A stretch of DNA of 38,659 bases, taken from positions 1-38,659 of the forward strand of contig CAJCJG010000053.1 in NCBI GenBank assembly GCA_903970625.1. The letters run 5' to 3'. This document shows positions 7,623 to 15,303 of this stretch, piece after piece (positions within the stretch are counted from its first letter, which is position 1; each line of letters starts with the position of its first letter). A program made the translations under genes and the position numbers. This DNA comes from Solirubrobacterales bacterium 70-9 (GTDB lineage: Bacteria; Pseudomonadota; Alphaproteobacteria; Acetobacterales; Acetobacteraceae). The notes below the pieces were generated by a model. It made no database searches, was not told the origin of the DNA, and worked only from the letters and a program-made list of their open reading frames with translations.

Positions 7623-7979
7623 TCAGGGGTTGGGCGTTAGGCCCAATTCCCGTTCGACCGCCGCGCGCAGGAGGGGAAGGTCATGTGTCAGGGTCCGCCA
7701 GACGGCATCGGGCGCGACGTCCTCGTATTGGTGCCGGTAGATGTTCCCGGCCGCAGCCATTGCACGCCAGGCAATCGCCGGGTGCCGTGCCTTCAAATCC
7801 TCGGACAAGCGGCGTGACGCCTCCGAGATGACTTCGAGGCACCGCGTCACGGCATACAAACGAAGGTTATCGTTCTTGAACGCATCGTATGAATATCCGG
7901 CCACGAAGCCCTCGGCCATCGCGATGTGATGGCGGATGTCCGATAGCCAGCGGCGCGCGACATCGACGTCAGAAGGCAT
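7623..7979 (-). CDS. hepT: HepT-like HEPN ribonuclease toxin (DUF86)
   Basis: A 118-residue all-alpha DUF86/HepT protein. HepT toxins are HEPN ribonucleases whose active motif is normally R-x4-H-x-Y; the tyrosine is modified by the partner MntA. Here the motif reads GNIYRHQYEDV, so H83 and Y85 are kept but the arginine four residues before the histidine is replaced by glycine (G78), with an arginine directly before the histidine (R82). This matches a common DUF86 subgroup rather than the Shewanella-type reference. The start overlaps the end of mntA by 11 bases, the usual arrangement for this toxin-antitoxin type. Confidence 0.88.
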   Translation of the reverse strand: MPSDVDVARRWLSDIRHHIAMAEGFVAGYSYDAFKNDNLRLYAVTRCLEVISEASRRLSEDLKARHPAIAWRAMAAAGNIYRHQYEDVAPDAVWRTLTHDLPLLRAAVERELGLTPNP

Positions 7980-8265
7980 AGATTGCGTCGGAGACCGCCG
8001 CCGGACGGACGTAGGGTTTCAAACCTGCGCGGTTCACCACATCGACCGGACCTTCGAACAGCCCGGCGATATACTCTTTCAGGCCGACATACTCCCACAC
8101 CCCAACCCCGGCCGCCGGGTCGATTTCGATCATGATGTCCGTGTCGCTGTCCGGCCGTTCCTGGCCCCGGGCGCGGGAGCCGAATAAGGCGGCGTGGGCG
8201 ACGCCGCGCGCCCGTAGGGCTGCCTCGTTGTCCCGTAGCCGGCCGATGATTTCGTCGCGCGTCAT
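7969..8265 (-). CDS. mntA: MntA-like nucleotidyltransferase antitoxin
   Basis: A 98-residue minimal nucleotidyltransferase. The GS-x10-D-x-D signature is complete (G29, S30, D41, D43) and a third acidic residue sits at D75 (GPVDVV). MntA proteins transfer AMP units from ATP to the tyrosine of HepT and so silence the toxin. The ATG at 8265 has only a weak ribosome site, but the length fits the family. The gene is upstream of and overlaps hepT by 11 bases, so the two are surely cotranscribed. It begins 44 bases after the alpha-E gene stop on the same strand. Confidence 0.9.
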   Translation of the reverse strand: MTRDEIIGRLRDNEAALRARGVAHAALFGSRARGQERPDSDTDIMIEIDPAAGVGVWEYVGLKEYIAGLFEGPVDVVNRAGLKPYVRPAAVSDAIYAF

Positions 8266-8309
8266 GGCAGCGATTGTAGCGCCGACAGGTTCAGCCCTCC
8301 AGCGCGCCG

Positions 8310-9329
8310 TTACGCCGCCTGCGTCTGGCTCTGCGTCTGCGTCTGCCCCGGCGCCTCGGCCAGCGGGCGCCAGTCGCGGAAGAAGGCGGTGCCGATTTCG
8401 CCGGCCAGCATGATCAGGTCGCGCTGCACGCCGTCGAGGAACTGGTGCAGCCCGTCCTCGATGATCCGCGCCACCGGCCGGCCGGTCAGGGCCGCGCGTA
8501 GTTCCTCCACCCGTTCCAGCGCCGCGACCGTGCCGCGCAGACCGTAGCGGCTGCGCAACTGGCCGAGCATCCACTCCATCTGCTCGATGCACAGCGAGAC
8601 CGCGCGCGGGAACGACGTGTCGGTCAGCAGGAACGAGACCACGTCCTCCGGCCCGAAACCGGGCGGGGCCACGCGGCGGAAGGCGTGGTAGCCGGCGGCG
8701 GCGCGCAACACCGATCCCCATTGCGTCAGCTCCGTCACCCGCCGCTCCTCCCCGCCGACGGCCGGCACGAGCAGGTGATAGCGGATGTCCAGCAGCCGCG
8801 TCGTTTGGTCGGCGCGTTCGATCAGGCGGCCCAACTGGTAGAAGAACCAGCCCTGGTCGCGGAAGAACGTGCCCTCGGTGATGCCGGTGTGGGTCTGCAC
8901 GCCTTCCTTCAGCCGGCGACACAGGCGGCTCAAATTGTCGCCCTGCAAATCGTCGGGCGTGATGGACAGCATGTCCCGGTGGAACATGTTCAGGTGCATC
9001 CACATCTCAGTGGAGATCAGCGGGCGCAGGGTGCGGGCGTTGTAGCGCGCGGCCTCCAGACTGGCGGGCACCCCGGTCGGGTTGCCAGGGTCGAGCAGGT
9101 AGAAGCGGCGCACCTGCTCGGCATTGGCGACGCCGCCGCGCTTGAAAAAACTTTCCTCGTCGGCGTTGATGCGGACCAGCGCGAGCCAGCTTTCCGCCTC
9201 CCGTCCCGGCGCCTCGAACGTTTGCGTGACATCGACGAGGCGGGCGAGGTTTTCCACCCGCTCGACATAGCGGGCCATCCAGAACAGGCCCTCGGCATAG
9301 CGCGCCAGCAGCGGGGTTTCGCGGGCCAT
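8310..9329 (-). CDS. Alpha-E domain protein
   Basis: A 339-residue helical protein of the alpha-E family. The typical opening LLARYAEGLFWMARYVERVENLARLVDV and the FFRDQGWFFYQLGRLIERADQTTRLLD block are present. Alpha-E genes almost always sit beside a circularly permuted ATP-grasp gene, and sometimes a transglutaminase and a peptidase; they are thought to make or modify a peptide or amide product, not yet defined. Here only the ATP-grasp partner is adjacent, one base upstream. The C-terminal tail is a short Gln/Thr repeat (GQTQTQSQTQAA), coded by a degenerate six-base repeat around 8328-8345, and may vary in length between strains. Confidence 0.93.
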   Translation of the reverse strand: MARETPLLARYAEGLFWMARYVERVENLARLVDVTQTFEAPGREAESWLALVRINADEESFFKRGGVANAEQVRRFYLLDPGNPTGVPASLEAARYNARTLRPLISTEMWMHLNMFHRDMLSITPDDLQGDNLSRLCRRLKEGVQTHTGITEGTFFRDQGWFFYQLGRLIERADQTTRLLDIRYHLLVPAVGGEERRVTELTQWGSVLRAAAGYHAFRRVAPPGFGPEDVVSFLLTDTSFPRAVSLCIEQMEWMLGQLRSRYGLRGTVAALERVEELRAALTGRPVARIIEDGLHQFLDGVQRDLIMLAGEIGTAFFRDWRPLAEAPGQTQTQSQTQAA

Positions 9330-9330
9330 G

Positions 9331-10791
9331 TCAACGCACCCCGTCGTCGAGAACCCAGGTGTCCTTCGATCCGCCGCCCTGCGACGAATTGACGACCAGG
9401 CTGCCCTCCTTCAGCGCAACCCGCGACAGCCCGCCGGGCAGCACCCAGGTTTCGCGGCCGGTGACGGCGAACGGGCGCAAATCTAGATGGCGGGGGCGGA
9501 TGCCCTGTTCGGTCAGCGTCGGGCCGACCGAGAGCGAGACGACCGGCTGGCTGATCCAGTTGGATGGATCGGCGATCAGGGCGGCGCGCGCGGCCTCGAT
9601 CTGCGCCTTGGTGGCGCGCGGGCCGATGGTGATGCCGTAGCCGCCCGACTCGCCGACGGGTTTGACGACGAGGTTTTCCAGATTGGCCAGCGTGTAGGCC
9701 AGCCCTTCGGGTTCGCGGCAGATATGTGTTTCCACGTTCGGCAGGATCGCGTCCTCGTTCAGGTAGTATTTGATGATGCGCGGCATGTAGGCATAGACGG
9801 CCTTGTCGTCGGCGACACCGGTGCCGACGGCGTTGGCCAGCGTCACGTTGCCGCGCCGCCACGCGCCGATCAGGCCCGGGACGCCGAGCATCGAGTCCGG
9901 CTTGAAGACGGTCGGGTCGAGGAACTCGTCGCTGATACGACGGTAGATGGTGTGGACCGGCCGCAACCCGCCGGTGGTGCGCATCCAGACCTTGTCGTTC
10001 TCCACCGTCAGATCGGCGCCCTCGACCAGCGGCACGCCCATCTCGCGCGACAGGAACACATGCTCGAAATAGGCAGAGTTGTAGATGCCGGGGGACAGCA
10101 GCACGACTTGAGGGTTGTCCACGCCCTCCGGCGCGATCTCCGTCATGGCCGACAGCAGGCGGCGGCCGTAATCGTCCACCGGGCGCAAGCGGATGCCGGA
10201 CATCAGGTCCGGGAAGGCGCGCGACATCAGGTGCCGATTTTCCACCACGTAGGAAACCCCGGACGGGGTGCGGGCATTGTCCTCCAAGACCAGGAACCCG
10301 CCGTTCTGGTCACGCACGATGTCGATGCCGCAAATATGGACGTAGGTGCCGAACCGAACCGGGAAGTCGCGCATTTCCTCGCGGAAGTTCGCGTTGCCGT
10401 ATACGAGGTCGCCGGGAATGATGCCGTCCTTGACCACGCGACCGCCGTGGTAGATGTCGTGCAGGAAGGCGTTCAGCGCCTTGACGCGTTGCTTGACGCC
10501 CGCTTCCAAATGCCGCCATTCGGCTGCCGTGATGACACGCGGAATGCAGTCGAACGGCAGGATGCGGTCGATGGCGCTGGCTTCGGAATAGACGGTGAAG
10601 GTGATGCCGAGATTGATCAGCTCGGTCTCGGCGGCCGATGCGCGCGCGTGCAACGCGTCCAGCCCGATCGTGCCGATGCGCGACTGCACGGCGCTCGCGG
10701 TGCCCTGATCGTCGGCGCGCTTGCTGGTCAGTTCGCAGAAATAGGCACCGGAATCGTAGTCGCTGAACGGGTCTGTGGACGTGAGTTGCAT
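9331..10791 (-). CDS. Circularly permuted type 2 ATP-grasp protein
   Basis: A 486-residue protein of the circularly permuted ATP-grasp family (CP_ATPgrasp_2), predicted to form an amide or ester bond through an acyl-phosphate. Family blocks are clear: the IPRVITAAEW segment, FLHDIYHG, GTYVHICGIDIVRD, VLEDNARTPSGVSYV with its metal-binding acidic residues, and VVKPVGESGGYG as the nucleotide-binding loop. The ATG at 10791 gives the standard length. The stop is followed after one base by the start of the alpha-E gene, so the two are translationally coupled. The substrate of such pairs is unknown; linkage to peptide or glutathione-like compounds has been proposed for the family. Confidence 0.94.
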   Translation of the reverse strand: MQLTSTDPFSDYDSGAYFCELTSKRADDQGTASAVQSRIGTIGLDALHARASAAETELINLGITFTVYSEASAIDRILPFDCIPRVITAAEWRHLEAGVKQRVKALNAFLHDIYHGGRVVKDGIIPGDLVYGNANFREEMRDFPVRFGTYVHICGIDIVRDQNGGFLVLEDNARTPSGVSYVVENRHLMSRAFPDLMSGIRLRPVDDYGRRLLSAMTEIAPEGVDNPQVVLLSPGIYNSAYFEHVFLSREMGVPLVEGADLTVENDKVWMRTTGGLRPVHTIYRRISDEFLDPTVFKPDSMLGVPGLIGAWRRGNVTLANAVGTGVADDKAVYAYMPRIIKYYLNEDAILPNVETHICREPEGLAYTLANLENLVVKPVGESGGYGITIGPRATKAQIEAARAALIADPSNWISQPVVSLSVGPTLTEQGIRPRHLDLRPFAVTGRETWVLPGGLSRVALKEGSLVVNSSQGGGSKDTWVLDDGVR

Positions 10792-11090
10792 GGGGCCTCA
10801 GGGCGATGACGCGAACGGACGGGTGTTGAGCATAGCAGACCCATGCAGTTTGCAATCCCCCCTCCCCCCGCTCTTGGCCGCCCTCAGCGGCCGGGGGCGC
10901 TTGGCCGACGCGGCGGGCGTGCTCTATGGTCCGTCGCAAGATTGGGCCGCCTGCCAAAGTTAATCTGCGGCGGGTGTGTTCGGCAAAGAACTCGATTGCT
11001 TTTCCGCGCGTTAGGACGTTTACCTACAGCGGAATCTGACCGGTCGGGTGCGTACCCTCCGACCATCATCCCACCGCCCGGAGTCATCCC
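10792..11090. other. Divergent intergenic region without a recognised gene
   Basis: These 299 bases separate the minus-strand ATP-grasp gene from the plus-strand secreted protein gene and must hold both promoters. A C-rich run (about 10857-10871) and a small stem GGCCGC / GCGGCC near 10878-10894 are seen. I find no convincing -35/-10 pair, riboswitch or small gene. Confidence 0.5.
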
Positions 11091-11642
11091 ATGCGCGCTC
11101 TGCTTGCCTCCCTGACCGCCGCCGCCCTGCTGGCCGGCACTTGCAGCCAGTCGTTGGCCCAGTCGCAGCCTTGCATGCGCACCGCCGAGAAGGCCGCGTT
11201 CGATATCGCGGGGCTGAAAAGCCAGTTGATGGTGATCGCGATCGACTGCCAGGCGGAAGAAAAATACAACAGCTTCGTGTTGCGCTTTCGCCCGGATTTG
11301 CAGGGCAGCGAGAAGGGGCTGAATAATTATTTCTCGCGCACCGCGAGGGGCAGCATGGCGCGCGCCCACGACGACTACATCACGTCGCTCGCCAATGCCC
11401 AATCCGACCTCGCGCTGACTCGCGGCACGCTGTTCTGCGACGAGCATCTGGCGATGTTCGATCAGGTGTTGGCGCTGAAGGACGGGCGCGACCTGCTGTC
11501 GTTCGCCTCGACCAAGGGGCTGTTGCAGCCGATCGCCGTGGTGGAATGCCCGGCCCCGCCGCCGCCGGCCGCGAAGAAGTTGCGAACTGCGGCCGCCAAG
11601 ACGGCCAAGCCGGACAGCAGCAAGGCCGTCGCGACGCAATAA
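11091..11642 (+). CDS. Secreted hypothetical protein
   Basis: A 183-residue protein with a clear Sec signal peptide (MRALLASLTAAALLAG, cleavage probably after SLAQ near residue 24). The mature part is mostly helical, has four cysteines (C28, C53, one near 115 and one near 152) that could pair in the periplasm, and ends in a Pro/Ala/Lys-rich tail (APPPPAAKK followed by KTAKPDSSKAVATQ) that may contact the cell wall or be disordered. I do not recognise the family. It is a single gene, divergent from the ATP-grasp pair and convergent with the HigA-like gene. Confidence 0.75.
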   Translation: MRALLASLTAAALLAGTCSQSLAQSQPCMRTAEKAAFDIAGLKSQLMVIAIDCQAEEKYNSFVLRFRPDLQGSEKGLNNYFSRTARGSMARAHDDYITSLANAQSDLALTRGTLFCDEHLAMFDQVLALKDGRDLLSFASTKGLLQPIAVVECPAPPPPAAKKLRTAAAKTAKPDSSKAVATQ

Positions 11643-11674
11643 AAGGGCGAAAGCGGGCCGTCTAGGCGGCCCGC
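11640..11674 (-). terminator. Terminator after the HigA-like gene
   Basis: An inverted repeat with perfect 8-bp arms GCGGGCCG (11653-11660) and CGGCCCGC (11667-11674) contains the stop codon of the minus-strand HigA-like gene in its loop. On that strand it is followed by a T-rich stretch (TTTCGCCCTTTTATT). It lies between convergent genes and may also slow transcription from the plus strand. Confidence 0.55.
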
Positions 11675-11979
11675 AGGGTCGGGATTTTCGCCAGCTCGTC
11701 GGCCATTTCGCGCTCGACCCGCCATAGGTCGCGGGCCCGCTGCATGCGCAGCCAAACTCCTGCCCCGTCACCGCACAATTTGCCCAGGCGCGCCGCCATC
11801 TCTGGCGTGACGGCGACTTTCTCCGACAAGATGGCGTGCAGGGTCTGACGCGACACGCCGAGTTTGGCGGCAGCGTCCGTCACCGTCAGTCTCAAGGCCG
11901 GCAGTACATCTTCCCGGAGCAATTCGCCCGGGTGGGATGGCTGCCATGCGGGCGGACCTTTCACGAGATAGTCGGTCAT
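11662..11979 (-). CDS. higA: HigA-like XRE antitoxin/regulator (no toxin partner seen)
   Basis: A 105-residue protein matching the HigA/VapI family: HPGELLREDVLPAL at the start, the XRE helix-turn-helix TVTDAAAKLGVSRQTLHAILSEK, and VTPEMAARLGKLCGDGAGVWLRMQRARDL at the end. HigA proteins neutralise HigB ribonucleases and repress the higBA operon. Here the usual place for higB, directly upstream on the minus strand (11980-12195), holds no HigB-like frame but a 17-bp inverted repeat and a terminator. The gene therefore looks like an orphan antitoxin or stand-alone regulator. The ATG at 11979 has AGGAG seven bases upstream. Confidence 0.85.
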   Translation of the reverse strand: MTDYLVKGPPAWQPSHPGELLREDVLPALRLTVTDAAAKLGVSRQTLHAILSEKVAVTPEMAARLGKLCGDGAGVWLRMQRARDLWRVEREMADELAKIPTLRAA

Positions 11980-12005
11980 GTTGGTCTCCTAGCTTCGACT
12001 GTGGA

Positions 12006-12084
12006 GCGGATAAGCTCTTGCGTCGTCCGCTCGCGCTTGTGGGGAAAGCGGCAAAGTTGGCGGATAGCGCAAGAGCTTATCCGC
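12006..12084. repeat. Perfect 17-bp inverted repeat in the higA leader
   Basis: GCGGATAAGCTCTTGCG at 12006-12022 recurs as its exact reverse complement at 12068-12084, with a 45-base spacer. The spacer ends in a further GGCGGATA (12058-12065), which pairs with TATCCGCC (12078-12085) to give a second, nested 8-bp palindrome. The element lies 27-105 bases upstream of the HigA-like start codon. It may be a multi-site operator, a structured leader RNA or the remains of a small inverted-repeat element; the sequence alone does not decide. Confidence 0.7.
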
Positions 12085-12120
12085 CCTATAAAGTGCATCG
12101 CCCAATACTGCCGACCCAAC

Positions 12121-12154
12121 AAAGAAAAGGCGGGCACCGCTGCCGGTGCCCACC
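12121..12154 (-). terminator. Rho-independent terminator after the first OmpA-type gene
   Basis: On the minus strand an 11-bp stem (GGTGGGCACCG paired with CGGTGCCCGCC, one G-U pair) with a 4-base loop is followed by TTTTCTTT. It starts about 40 bases beyond the stop codon of the OmpA-type gene at 12196. Stem, loop and T-run are all of classical quality. Confidence 0.88.
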
Positions 12155-12195
12155 CTTTGGTCGCCCCATCCCGGCCAGAGCCGGAAGTTACCAAG

Positions 12196-13212
12196 TTACT
12201 TCAGAATGATCTCGACGCGACGGTTTTGCGGCTCGCGGACGCCCGGTGCCGTCGGCACCAGCGGATGAGAGTCGCCAAACGCTTGCTCGAAGATCTCGGT
12301 CTTGGGGATACCGTCCTTCACCAGTTCGGCCGCCACGGAGTCGGCGCGACGCTGCGACAGGCCCTGGTTGTAAACGTGCGTGCCGGACAAGTCGGCGTAG
12401 CCGTTCACTTCGATCCGCGTGACCTTGACCTTGCCCGCGTTGTCGGCGGCCTCGGAGATGATCTGCTTCGCGCGGGCGCTCAGGTCGTACTTGTCCCAAT
12501 CGAAGAACACGAGATAGGTGCGGGCCGGCGGCGGGGCCGGGGCGACGACGGGCGCCGGCGTCGGGGCCGGGGCCATCATTTCCGGCACGCCGAACGCGTA
12601 ACGCAGGCCGATCAGACCCGCGTGGTTGTATTGGTTGCCGACCTTGAGAGTCCCCGCCGGGGAGTGGAACTTCTCGTCCTCGACGGTCGCCATGAAGCGA
12701 TACTCGGCGGTCAGCGACAGGCCGGGAACGTCCGGGATCGGGAAACTGGCCCCCAGGATACCCTGACCGGCGATGCTGCCCGTGTTCGAGCTGAGGCTGG
12801 TGCCGTTGTAGGAGCCCTTCAGTTCCGTCTCCTCGTAGCCGACACCGACGCCGACATACGGGTAGAAATATTCGGCGCCGACGTCGAAGTCGAACAAGCC
12901 GTTGACGAACCCGCCATAGGTTTGGTTCAGCCCGCCTGCCTTGTTAGCGGAGCTTTCGAGTCGCTGATGCTCGTTTCGGTAGTCACCCTGCAATTCGACG
13001 CGGAAGCCGTTGCCGAACCCATAGCCGATGCTGCCGGACCCGATCACACCGCCGTTTGTGTTCAGGTGGCCGCCACCCGACTTGATATCTTGGTTCTGCA
13101 TAAAATTGTAACCCGCGCCGGCGCCAACATACAGGCCGTCCACAGGCTGAGCGATCGCAGCGGCCGGCAGAGCCAGCAGGCTCACGGCGACAATCGCACT
13201 CCGGAGCTTCAT
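12196..13212 (-). CDS. OmpA-type outer membrane beta-barrel protein, copy 1
   Basis: A 338-residue outer membrane protein. It has a signal peptide (MKLRSAIVAVSLLALPAAAIA), an N-terminal beta-barrel domain (about residues 24-210, with alternating strands such as GLYVGAGAGYNF and a final LIGLRYAFG strand), a Pro/Ala-rich linker (about 212-230), and a C-terminal OmpA domain (about 232-338) that binds peptidoglycan through the conserved Asp and Arg in GYADLSGTHVYNQGLSQRRA. It should anchor the outer membrane to the wall. The ATG at 13212 has GAGGAGAG upstream, and a strong terminator follows the gene. It is a paralogue of the gene at 13448, transcribed in the same direction. Confidence 0.94.
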   Translation of the reverse strand: MKLRSAIVAVSLLALPAAAIAQPVDGLYVGAGAGYNFMQNQDIKSGGGHLNTNGGVIGSGSIGYGFGNGFRVELQGDYRNEHQRLESSANKAGGLNQTYGGFVNGLFDFDVGAEYFYPYVGVGVGYEETELKGSYNGTSLSSNTGSIAGQGILGASFPIPDVPGLSLTAEYRFMATVEDEKFHSPAGTLKVGNQYNHAGLIGLRYAFGVPEMMAPAPTPAPVVAPAPPPARTYLVFFDWDKYDLSARAKQIISEAADNAGKVKVTRIEVNGYADLSGTHVYNQGLSQRRADSVAAELVKDGIPKTEIFEQAFGDSHPLVPTAPGVREPQNRRVEIILK

Positions 13213-13447
13213 TTCGTACTCTCCTCGTTACATCAGAACGACGCGCGGCGCACATCGCTAGGCCAGTCGGACCGATTCGCCCGCTCCAACCTTCCTCGTA
13301 AAACTATGACGCAACATGAGTTGTTTCCAGCAGGCATTTCCGCAACCTAGGCGCGTTGTGATGATCCGCGTCTGTTGTGGTAAATAAGCAACAGTGTGTG
13401 GCGAACACGAGACGGTGAGTAGCTGGTTTGTGATTGCGAGGGGTTAC

Positions 13448-14569
13448 TTACCGATACACGATTTCGACACGACGGTTCTCCCGTTGCCTTACGCCGACGG
13501 CGGTAGGCACCAGCGGTTTGGAGTCGCCGGCAGAGTGGATGTCGATGTCGGCTTCTGCCACGCCCCGTTTCTCCAGTTCGGCCGCCACCGCCCTCGCGCG
13601 ACGCTCGGAGAGTGCCTGATTGGCGGTCTCGGCGCCGGTCCTGTCGGCGTGGCCGGTGACTTCGATGCGGGTATGCGGCAGGCGGGCAGAGTTGCGCACA
13701 GCCTCGGCGATGATGTCGTGGGCACGGGGCGACAAGTCCGCGCTGTTCCAGTCGAAGAACACCAAATAGGTCCGGGCGGGTGCCGGGAGGGTTTCAACGG
13801 CGGGCGTGGCCGGCGACGGAGGCAGCGCGGGTGGCGGGCGCTCCACGGGGCCCGAGGTCTCCGGGCCGTTGAAGGCGTAGCGCAGCCCCACGAGAAACGT
13901 GTGGTTGGAATCGTCGCCGGCATGCACCCGGGTGTCGCCGGCCCGATACGAGCGCGACCCGGTCAGGTTCATGTAGCGATATTCCGCCGTCACCGCGAGG
14001 CCGGGCACCTGCTCGATGGGGAACGCCACGCCCAGGATAAACTGGTAGGCGAAGCCGCCCTGCGTCGCGTCGATGTCGATCGAGGTCGGGCTTGTTGTGT
14101 CGATGCCGCTGGCCTGGCCATAGACGTTGTGCCACGTCGCGGCCTGGTATCCGGCGCCGGCCCCGACGTAGGGCGAGATCCAATCCAGGCCGAAATCGAT
14201 GTCGTACAGCACGTTGCCCATGATGCCGAACTGGGTCTGCTCACCGCCGCCGTGCGTCTGCTGGTTGTCGCGGACGGAGCCCTCCAGCTCCAACCGCACC
14301 CCGTTGCCGAGGCCCCAGCCGATCGAACCATCGACCATGAAGCCGGGGCCCCAGCGGACTTTCATCGGGGCATTGGCGGAGACGCCGCCGGCGCCGACCG
14401 TGCGGCCGCTCACCGCATCCACGCTCGTCGTGAGATCTTGCAGGAAGTTATAACCGGCACCGGCCCCGACATAGAGGCCATCGATCGGGTCCGCCCAACT
14501 CGGCCCGGCGGCGCCCATAACGGCCCCCCCGACAGCGGCGGCAAGCACGGTCGTCCGGATCACTGTCAT
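13448..14569 (-). CDS. OmpA-type outer membrane beta-barrel protein, copy 2
   Basis: A 373-residue paralogue of the neighbouring OmpA-type protein: signal peptide (about residues 1-26), the same opening DGLYVGAGAGYNFLQD, a barrel ending FLVGLRYAFNGPE, a proline-rich linker, and a C-terminal OmpA domain with GHADRTGAETANQALSERRA as peptidoglycan-binding segment. The barrel is about 35 residues longer than in copy 1, chiefly in loops. The ATG at 14569 is chosen over an upstream start because the signal peptide then begins at residue 1 and GGGGA lies six bases upstream. The two genes are separated by 235 bases with an AT-richer stretch and no obvious intrinsic terminator. Confidence 0.93.
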   Translation of the reverse strand: MTVIRTTVLAAAVGGAVMGAAGPSWADPIDGLYVGAGAGYNFLQDLTTSVDAVSGRTVGAGGVSANAPMKVRWGPGFMVDGSIGWGLGNGVRLELEGSVRDNQQTHGGGEQTQFGIMGNVLYDIDFGLDWISPYVGAGAGYQAATWHNVYGQASGIDTTSPTSIDIDATQGGFAYQFILGVAFPIEQVPGLAVTAEYRYMNLTGSRSYRAGDTRVHAGDDSNHTFLVGLRYAFNGPETSGPVERPPPALPPSPATPAVETLPAPARTYLVFFDWNSADLSPRAHDIIAEAVRNSARLPHTRIEVTGHADRTGAETANQALSERRARAVAAELEKRGVAEADIDIHSAGDSKPLVPTAVGVRQRENRRVEIVYR

Positions 14570-14682
14570 TCCCGATCCCCATCGCCGACAGCCCGTGGCG
14601 GGCGCGGTCCTCGCGTTCGCTTCTACGGTCCGGCGCCACCAGACGCTAGACCCGAACGCGCGCACGCCTTCGTGGTGGGCGG

Positions 14683-15018
14683 CTACAGTAGCTTGCCCTC
14701 GAACGGCGGCAGCAAGTCCGGGCTTTCGAATTCCACCACCCAGAGGTCGGGATCCACGCGAACCTGCCGCGCGACATAGGCATCCGCCGCCGCCTGATCG
14801 ACCGACTCGGGGCCGGTGGCGCGCAGCCAGCCCATCTCACCGCTGGCCGCGCGGACCTGCGACAGCACCGACAAGCCCTCGCGCCCGCGAAGAACCACCA
14901 GCACGCCGCCGGCATCCGCGTCACCCCGCCGCAGCACGGCGCCGAAGCGGCCCTGGGCATTGCCGAGCCGCAGCGCCGCCTGCACCCACAGCCCGGCCTT
15001 CACCCGCGCTTCCGCCAT
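14683..15018 (-). CDS. DUF1491 family protein
   Basis: A 111-residue protein matching DUF1491, a family known mainly from alphaproteobacteria and without an assigned function. Typical features are the opening KAGLWVQAALRLGN, the RRGDADAGGVLVVLRG strand pair, GEMGWLRATG and the VDPDLWVVEFE segment near the C-terminus. The ATG at 15018 has GAGGAGG six bases upstream. It is transcribed toward the OmpA-type gene and divergently from the small protein gene at 15096, with a 77-base shared promoter region. Confidence 0.85.
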   Translation of the reverse strand: MAEARVKAGLWVQAALRLGNAQGRFGAVLRRGDADAGGVLVVLRGREGLSVLSQVRAASGEMGWLRATGPESVDQAAADAYVARQVRVDPDLWVVEFESPDLLPPFEGKLL

Positions 15019-15095
15019 CGTGCCCTCCTCGTTCGTCTGCTCTTGAAGCAGCAGGGTCGGGCTGCCACAACCGCGTGATCGATGACGGGGCGACG

Positions 15096-15302
15096 ATGAC
15101 CAAGGACATGAGCACGGGCCAGCGCGCCTACGAGGCCAAACGCGCGGCCAAGGCCGGCATGAGCCTGGAGAAATGGCTGGACTCGAAGGAGCGCGAGCGG
15201 CGCGACGAGGAAAAGGCCCGCGAAAAGGCGGCCAAACAGGCCGAGCCGAAGAAGCCGGGCTTCTTTTCGCGTCTGCTCGAAAAAGCGCACAAGCCGCTTT
15301 AG
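15096..15302 (+). CDS. Small charged protein (possible DNA- or membrane-associated)
   Basis: A 68-residue protein rich in Lys, Glu, Arg and Ala. After a start of MTKDMSTGQRAYEAKRAAKAGM it has LEKWLDSKERERRDEEKAREKAAKQ, which should form one long charged helix, and ends PGFFSRLLEKAHKPL. The pattern resembles small alphaproteobacterial proteins of unknown role. It starts at the ATG at 15096; the downstream ATG at 15108 is an alternative. Its stop codon is one base from the stop of the convergent cytochrome b561 gene. I cannot assign a function. Confidence 0.65.
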   Translation: MTKDMSTGQRAYEAKRAAKAGMSLEKWLDSKERERRDEEKAREKAAKQAEPKKPGFFSRLLEKAHKPL

Positions 15303-15303
15303 C

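Noticed and set aside
10792-11090. Riboswitch or small RNA in the divergent spacer
   Set aside because: Only a short GC stem and a C-run are seen; nothing matches a known riboswitch core.
11995-12120. Integron attC-like site around the 17-bp inverted repeat
   Set aside because: No matched RYYYAAC and GTTRRRY ends at the right positions and no cassette-type gene order.
11976-12194. A 72-codon frame upstream of the HigA-like gene as a possible HigB toxin
   Set aside because: It has no HigB/RelE-like pattern, includes the inverted repeat and terminator, and lacks a ribosome site.
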